A model generated the notes under the pieces. It saw only the letters and a program-made list of their open reading frames with translations, ran no database searches and had not been told where the DNA came from. The position numbers were made by a program, and so were the translations under genes. A stretch of 64,000 nt of DNA from Symsagittifera roscoffensis. Taxonomy: Eukaryota > Xenacoelomorpha > Acoela > Convolutidae. Below are positions 57,563 through 64,000 of the stretch, piece by piece (within the stretch, counting starts at the first letter, position 1; every line of letters starts with the position of its first letter). Location of the stretch: contig NC_087062.1 in assembly GCF_963678635.1 (NCBI RefSeq), forward strand, positions 70,707,345 through 70,771,344, given 5' to 3'.

Positions 57563-60500
57563 GTATATAAACAAAAGAAAAAAAAGATTACTGTAGCACA
57601 GAATGCGGCGGACCACAATTTTTTTTTGGAATAAACTTGTGGTAATTCAATGAAGTAAAGAAACGAAAACTAATCTTCATTGGAAAAATATTTAAAAAAT
57701 ATTTTCAGTTTCGCATTTTCAGATTCAGCCGGTTATGCGTTTTAAACAGCTTCAAAATCTAGAATTTTACAGCTCCAAATTTTATTTTCAGGTCCAAAAC
57801 TATCTTTGACAGCTTTTTTTAACGTTTTTTTTTGCGAATCGCTTGCTTTACTTGCACCAAATTCGGCTGAAAAGCAAAAATTTCCGACTGGTTTTTATCG
57901 TCACTGAAAAACTTTTTTGATTTTTTAAGCCTTGGTTGAATCACAATTGAAAAGTCTTTAAAATGACCTCTGAACTTTACATGTGGTACCTGTTTTTGCG
58001 TAGAAAAGGGTAGAAAGTGTTTTCAAAGTGCCGCCAATTACAACGTTCCTCTCCCCTTTCAGTGGCGGAACACTAAATTTCTGAACTTTTTTTCAGATAA
58101 AAATAATTAGTAAGAGCAGTAAATGGCAATTTAATTTTAAAGGACGAAATAATGCTCCAAGGTACTTCGAAACATAAATTTTTCATGAATTTGTTAAGAT
58201 TGATGAAATGCTCTTTGCAATTAATTCTGCCTCTCCTTTTGAAGAACTCTTCTAATAAAACGTTTTAGTATTACCTAAAAAGTTTTTTTGACTCCCTAAC
58301 TTATCGAGGGCAAGCATATTGAACTGCTCTTAAATAGGCATGGCTGCAGGTTTGAGGTCGAGCTTTTCACTTTTTACAAAAAAATCATCTAACTACCCAA
58401 AGTAACCACCTCTTATATTTGGTGTCAGCTTAGTTCATCCCTTTCTGGCCCAGCAAGTTTCAAACGCGCTATGTGGCCTTTTTATGTGCCCCTGGAAAGT
58501 TAGCTGTTTTCGGTATTTATGGAAGGTTATGTTATGATTTACGAGGGCTAGATCTAAAATTCATAGGACACACAAAGGTTTTTCCCGTAACATAACGAAA
58601 GAGCACAAATGGATTGGTAATTTAATGCCATTAATAATAAGTAAAAGATTGATAATTTTTATGAATGATCACTATGATGCATAACTTTTGAAATAAAGTT
58701 TCGTTTTAGTCAAGAGAGAGATCAAAAAAACTGAAAATTTTTTGACGAAACTTTCTGATAGGTTGTCACATGTGGATTGTTGTCAAACAGTGATATTACA
58801 TTTCATTTGGAGCTCAATCCTTTTTCTCTAGAGTTAAGAAGGAGTTATAGCGTAGTGTGTGTTTTTCTCCGATTTTGATTTTTCAGAAAAAAAATTGCAA
58901 GGGATATCATACAAACACCTTTTCCGTCGTGATTCGGATTCAACGGTCTCTCACTGTCGAGACAAATTGGTCCAATTTTTTGGTTATTTAAGTCAATTTA
59001 GAGAAACTTTGGTCAGTGTTCTATAAATTGTTTTTGTTTGTTTTTAGTTAACCAGCCAGAAGCCTGAACTCGACGATTAATTATTTAAGGTTAACTCAGC
59101 TATGGATAACTTACAAGTGGTCACCTTGTAAACTGCAGCGCACGTGAAATTTAAATTCGCCATTGCATGATTACTGGGACCATTACTACCGATGCGCCAC
59201 AACGCCTACCGATGCGCGCGTTTTTCTCAATACAACCATTGATACAAGCGCCCTTAACATTTTTACTCAGATAAATATATTCAGAATACTCTATGTCACC
59301 TGCAAAGCAACCAGCCAAGCAATCTTTTTTTCATCTCTTCAACTTTTCGTTCCCGGGTCAAGGTTTGCAATTTGTGCTTCGACCGACTCGACCAAAATTT
59401 GGTGTGTTTCGACCGTCTTGACTTGATTTGAAAAAATGAGAAAAACCTTTTTTTTAAATAGAAACAATTATTTCAGACAAGAGTTTAGTTTTTTACTCCG
59501 GTTACTAGCGGAGAGTTTTTCATGAAGCTTTGCCATATCGAAATAGGTTTGTTGGTTCGACAAAGTAACTGTAACATTTGGTAACTGTAAAACTTTTAAC
59601 TGTAACATTTGGTAAGCGCCGGAAGATATCTATCTGGGTTGCATTCTCTACTTGAATGAAAAGTAGCCGTGGAAAAAAATCCTGAAAAGAAAACAAATTT
59701 TGAGTACGGGAATTAACATGACCCGAAATACTCAATCTGACCTGTGAATATGTATGAATTATTGCGAACTTTTGTCTTGACCAACTCGAATTTTTGAGCT
59801 TTCCAAAAAATCATTACACAAAAAATTTTACATTTTTTTTTGAAAAATCAGAACATTAATATCTGATCATTTTAAACCTCGTTTCAAGCCTTCAACCTAG
59901 TTTGCAAGGACCTCAAACCACTTCCTCTTTAAACTGATCCTAAAACATTCAACATTTTTTTACAGAGATTGATTTGCAACTTGCGGCCGAATTCAAAAAA
60001 TCCCGAAAACTGAAAGTGTTGCCAAAAGAACTTACAAACAAAAAAGATACCTTAAAAAGAAAAACTGTAGTGGTCATACAAATCATTTTAAATAAAATTC
60101 TGAACTATGCTGTACATGCTGTCAGTCAAGTTTTGACCTAAATTTTTAATAAACGTTTAATAAACGGCTACTTCCCAAACACTTCAAATTGGCAAAAGCT
60201 GTCCCAATTCATAAAGTCGAAAAAAATGTGATAATTACAGTCCAATTGCAATTTTTTGGGTCAAATTTTGACCAGATCAGAAGTATAACAGTTAATGGAA
60301 ATGGGAATGAAAAACGAAAACTAAATTTTGTTTCGAATTAAATTACTCGTTAAAACGCGAATTGTCTTTCCACAAAATTTTCATGTAACAAATCATATTT
60401 ATGAACAATTTTCTTCTTGGGAGCCCTTCAAAAAGTTTTGAACAGAACGTTTCGTTACTTCCCTCAAGTATCTCCCCTCAAGTGACTATTCCTGAGCTCA

Positions 60501-62048
60501 GTACTCTGAAATGGAGGTTTGCTATTTTTTTGCTCAAGCTTTCAATCAAATGTACCTAAAATTATTATGGAAATTTTCACACATTTATGTTCCGAAATTG
60601 AGTTAAGCTTTTTTTCGAATAACTCAACTCGACCTTTTGTTTCGACTTTTGTTCATTTTTTTTGTTTTAAACTTTATGTTTCGACCGATTCAACTTTATA
60701 ACACAACTTTTCAGTTAACTAGTATAAAAATTAGTTTCACTCTAGTTGAAGTAGTTCTGGAAACATCATTTAGCGCTATACAAAAGAACTTGCGCTATAC
60801 ATTCTGCAAAAAATTGGAAAAAGTATCAATCCTATTTTTTCTGAAATATAATATTTTCATTTTCTGGTTTAGGTTTTTTGACTTTAACTGTTGTCGATTC
60901 AAAAAATTTCCGCAATGTATAGTTGTATCATCACACCACAAATGCATCATTAAATTAAAAAACGAAAAATTAAAAAATGTTTTGTATTATTGTGGTCGGA
61001 AGTTTCTGTGCTACTTAGATCAATTTTTACCCATTTTTTTGCGACGCACCATGACTATGACTTTGAAAATTTGAAGTTAAAAAGTCAAAATAATTTGTTA
61101 AGCTATAGAATTTGTCATTGATGACTACTTTGTTTTGCAATTATTGATAAAAGCATTCGAAAATTTCCATTCAACGGTTTCATCAGTCAGAAGAGATTAT
61201 GAGAAAAAGACTCGTCAAAAGTTATATCAGCAGGTATACATTTTTTTCTTACTCTGCTCACAAATATGATTCTCCCTTTTTTGGGCACACTTCATTTCAC
61301 CATTCAGGTGTCCCGCTTGTTGAATAGTACTACTCTTCGGGAAACCGTGCGGTCAAATTTAATAATTGAAAATTTTGTATTGTACGGTAAATTAATTCTG
61401 TACGGTAAATTGTACGGTAAAACTTCAAACTTCAACTATTGACCTTAAATTGCTTTTTCTTTTCTAGGCAAGCACTATTACTTTCTAAGGGAAGACGGGG
61501 CGTCGGCCCGCTTCAGCCTTCCTATTCCCATAAAACCACCACTGTCTGTGTTGATAGTTATCAAAATAATAGGTTGCAAGCACCATGTACCGACCTAAAT
61601 TTTCAGGCGGGTAGATTAAAAAAAATTGATTTGGAATCTCTCTTTTTGTTCAGTTTTTATTGGTCAACCAAGTTGCTTTTGAAAACTCTCCCAAAATGCT
61701 ATCAGCACGTCCTTCAAACTTTTCTCATTGTGTCAGAAACTCTTTTTTGGACACCTTTTGGGTGGCTGTGACCGAAAAATAGCATAAAGACAAGTTAAGC
61801 TCATATTAAGGCCTTCAGAGAAATTTGAGATCTGGTCAAAAATTATCGTCGTACCGTAACCGATAGTGGAGACTAAATTAAAGTACTCAGAGTTAGAATT
61901 TTTCTCTGGATATTTAATAACATTGTAATCCGTTTTAATCGATCAGCCATTGATTGTTTTAGGTATTTTTTGAGACAAAATATGGCATAATATTGAAATT
62001 GAGTACAATCCGTGAATATCCGGTTCTGGAGCTTCTGTCCTGTTTAAG
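57563..62048 (+). other. 4.5-kb intron of the dioxygenase gene
   Basis: Joins the codon AA|T (Asn216). No repeat family, RNA gene or exon was recognised. Long frames such as 60637-61074 and 61439-61771 are AT-driven and have no domain signal. Small local repeats of 'tgtacggtaaa' lie at 61380-61430. Confidence 0.6.
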
Positions 62049-62210
62049 TGCATATTTGGGACTGCACACTGACAATCCAGATTTCGAGCAGCCGGGTAGT
62101 CTGGTCACTCTGCAGCCGGTGCAGCCAGCCGAGAAAGGAGGACATTCGACACTCGTAGACTCCTTCCGAGCAGCTGAAGTTCTTCGACGTATGGACCCAC
62201 ATGCGTTCAG
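62049..62210 (+). CDS. BBOX1/TMLHE-like dioxygenase, iron-site exon (gene runs off window)
   Basis: Encodes residues 216-269 plus two bases. AYLGLHTDNPDFEQPG carries the HxD iron ligands (H222, D224) of Fe(II)/2-oxoglutarate oxygenases. EKGGHSTLVDSFRAAEVLRRMDPHAF matches the 'GG.s.lVDgF.aa..l....P.aF' segment of the family. Acceptor GTCCTGTTTAAG|T, donor TTCAG|GTAAAA (phase 2). The remaining third, with the distal His ligand and the 2-oxoglutarate-binding Arg, must lie beyond the right edge. Confidence 0.9.
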
Positions 62211-62229
62211 GTAAAAGAAAAGCGGCGAG

Positions 62230-62588
62230 CACCTGCGGATTTAGAGGGTGGGGGAGAGGGGGGGGGGGGTTATGCGTTTGAACTCCTGCCGACCTAAAGG
62301 GTCCCCCTTTGTACTATTTTGAGATATCCATTTTTGGCTGACTGACCCTAAAATTTTTCCTTAAAGGCGCCTTCTAAAAAACGCAATTTATTTCTCAAAA
62401 CTTTCCAAAAAGTGCCTAAAAACGCCTTTTTTGGCCTGTTTTTTCAAATTTTGCGGCGCAGAAAATTTGGTCAAAATGGGGTCTTTATAGTGATTGGGGA
62501 GAGTTCGAAAAAAGGTCAACAAAGTTTTCGATTTTTTTTAAATAATAACGCACCCCCCCACCTCGAGAAAGTCCTACATCCGCCCCTG
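62230..62588. mobile_element. hAT-type MITE, third copy
   Basis: Left end CACCTGCGGATTTAG (decayed), right end TACATCCGCCCCTG. Flanking octamers GCGGCGAG and GCGGTGAA agree at six of eight positions, as expected of an old 8-bp target duplication. The interior follows 745-1182 ('gacctaaagggtccccctt', 'aaaggcgcc'). It starts 20 bases after the dioxygenase exon donor. Confidence 0.75.
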
Positions 62589-64000
62589 GCGGTGAACCAC
62601 GTTTCTTATTGACCTTTTTATTGGTTACCGATTATACTAAAGGTAAACCACGCAACACTCGACTTTATTAGTTTCATTTTAAAAATACAATATGGGTATC
62701 CAATTATTTCAAATGAGCTTAAATTACGTCTTTGTTATTTTTTTGTAGGACCAAGTAAAAGATAAGGTCTACAAATAAGGTCTCCATCTGTCTCACCCCT
62801 CCCCTAAAATCGGAATACAAACTTCATTTGGTTATATAATTTTTTGTTAATTTCTCAGCTTAAGCAAATCCTGTTTTTTTTTGCGAAAAACTATTAACGA
62901 AAAACTCTGGGAAAGGTAATGGGATTTGGCATTGAGCCAAAGTTCAGAAAAGTGAAATCGAATTTTCTTAATAATATTGTTTCTGAAACTTTTTCCAGCG
63001 TTTTTGAATTTCGATTTTTCTTAAGAGTCTTAAGCCATTACGAGGTCAAACTGTGCTCTGGATAGGCGCACCATTTGAAGCGTGTAGGTCACTCGAACCA
63101 AGAGACAAGTATTTAATCATGTTAATTTTTTTCCCTACAGCTCCGTAATATTTTATGTGAGATAATACTTTGATACAATTCTCATACATCTATATATTTT
63201 AAAAATATTTTATTTATTTACGAATTTAAACTCGAAGAAACCATGGTAGCTCAACCTATTTTCCAGGCATAAAACATTTTTGACATACAAAATTGATAAA
63301 AAATATTCGAGATAATATTGTTTTTTGGAAATGATATTATTTTTCAAGACAATATTGAAATTTACAAAATTGTCTTGACTGCTCTAGAAAAGCATACAAC
63401 TCAGTCTTGGAATCAATTTGACTTAAAGATTTTAAAACCTTAAAATATTCCGATGATTTTCAATTTGTTCTGTTTTCACTCTGTCAGATCAAAAAATTTG
63501 TTTTTAACGGTAATGAAAGTTTGTGCTAATATCACCCAATAAATCGCCAAAGACCATCAAATCGTTTTTTACCATCTTTTAAAAGTTAGGTGGTTTTGTC
63601 ATATTACTGCTTGTGACATTTGTTTTTGCAAACAGTTTTATACCATGATCAATTCTTTTGAAGGTTTGTTTTGAACGTTTGTTTTGATGGAACTGATTTG
63701 TGGTTGATGGAAAATTAACAACATTATAAAACAATAAACTACCAGTCGTACGATCCAATTGTACAATTTAAGAAACAGTAATTGAAATCAAAAACACTTT
63801 GGAAAAATAGCTTCGATAGCGTGAACAAAAAATCCGAGTTTTGCACAAACCACTCTTTCAATTGATTGAAAATTGTTCATTTCATTATGTTCATTTTTTT
63901 AAAATAAAACTATTATAATATTGGTTTTAATCAATTATAAAGCTACCCTGAATGGTTGATTCTGATCACAATCAAATAACAAAAGCTCGTGAATTAAAAT
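62589..64000. other. Dioxygenase intron, nothing recognised
   Basis: AT-rich sequence to the window edge. No further exon of the dioxygenase (no HGR-like distal motif) was found on the + strand. Confidence 0.5.

Noticed and set aside
60637-61074. 145-codon + strand frame in the dioxygenase intron
   Set aside because: Dominated by F, L, K and I from AT-rich DNA; the flanking exons align without a gap to the family, so no exon is needed here.
61439-61771. 110-codon + strand frame
   Set aside because: No family resemblance and no coding context; probably chance.

Overview
This window is metazoan nuclear DNA. It is AT-rich and gene-sparse, with long introns that have canonical GT-AG borders, AATAAA poly(A) signals and dense repeats. 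The gene set (SLC25A38-like glycine carrier, ELOVL fatty-acid elongase, B-box/TRIM-like protein, short-chain dehydrogenase, gamma-butyrobetaine/trimethyllysine dioxygenase) is animal-like. An invertebrate is likely, but nothing visible fixes phylum or species. The genes end in TGA or TAA, so the standard code is in use. A 200-N scaffold gap lies at 36306-36505.

Layout. 1-1182: repeats, including a hAT-type MITE with a perfect 8-bp target duplication. 1272-1903: last exon of an SLC25A38-like mitochondrial carrier; its 5' exons lie outside the window. 2906-16147 (+): a complete four-exon ELOVL gene (966 nt, 321 aa). Its introns hold a 1.2-kb tandem array, several MITE copies, tRNA-derived repeats and a Ty3/gypsy-like RT scrap. 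16.2-25.3 kb: no convincing gene; duplicated blocks, satellite-like arrays of about 163-bp monomers and a (TATC)n tract. 25351-25629: a small acidic hypothetical protein. 26673-29607 (+): exons of a B-box/coiled-coil protein and a downstream exon that is either an alternative 3' end or another gene. 33254-30424 (-): a complete three-exon SDR gene (264 aa). 34-41 kb: a graveyard of mobile elements (duplicated block with a putative helix-turn-helix ORF, LINE reverse transcriptase, FLYWCH/MULE-like relic, foldback repeats). 41626 to beyond 62210 (+): a BBOX1/TMLHE-like 2-oxoglutarate dioxygenase gene, cut by the right window edge. Its first visible intron (15.3 kb) holds two tandem, degenerate Copia retrotransposons sharing a central LTR.

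The host genes are not an operon or pathway cluster. Heme/glycine transport, fatty-acid elongation, an SDR and carnitine biosynthesis are all broadly metabolic, but I see no evidence that they are co-regulated. All splice models below rest on reading-frame phase, consensus borders and family alignment from memory; no transcript data were available. The most notable items are the Copia tandem with inherited lesions and a tRNA-iMet half-molecule primer site, the dioxygenase that has lost the zinc-binding cysteines of its N-terminal domain, and a MITE family whose tail lies just upstream of two splice acceptors. I did not find a clearly new gene system.
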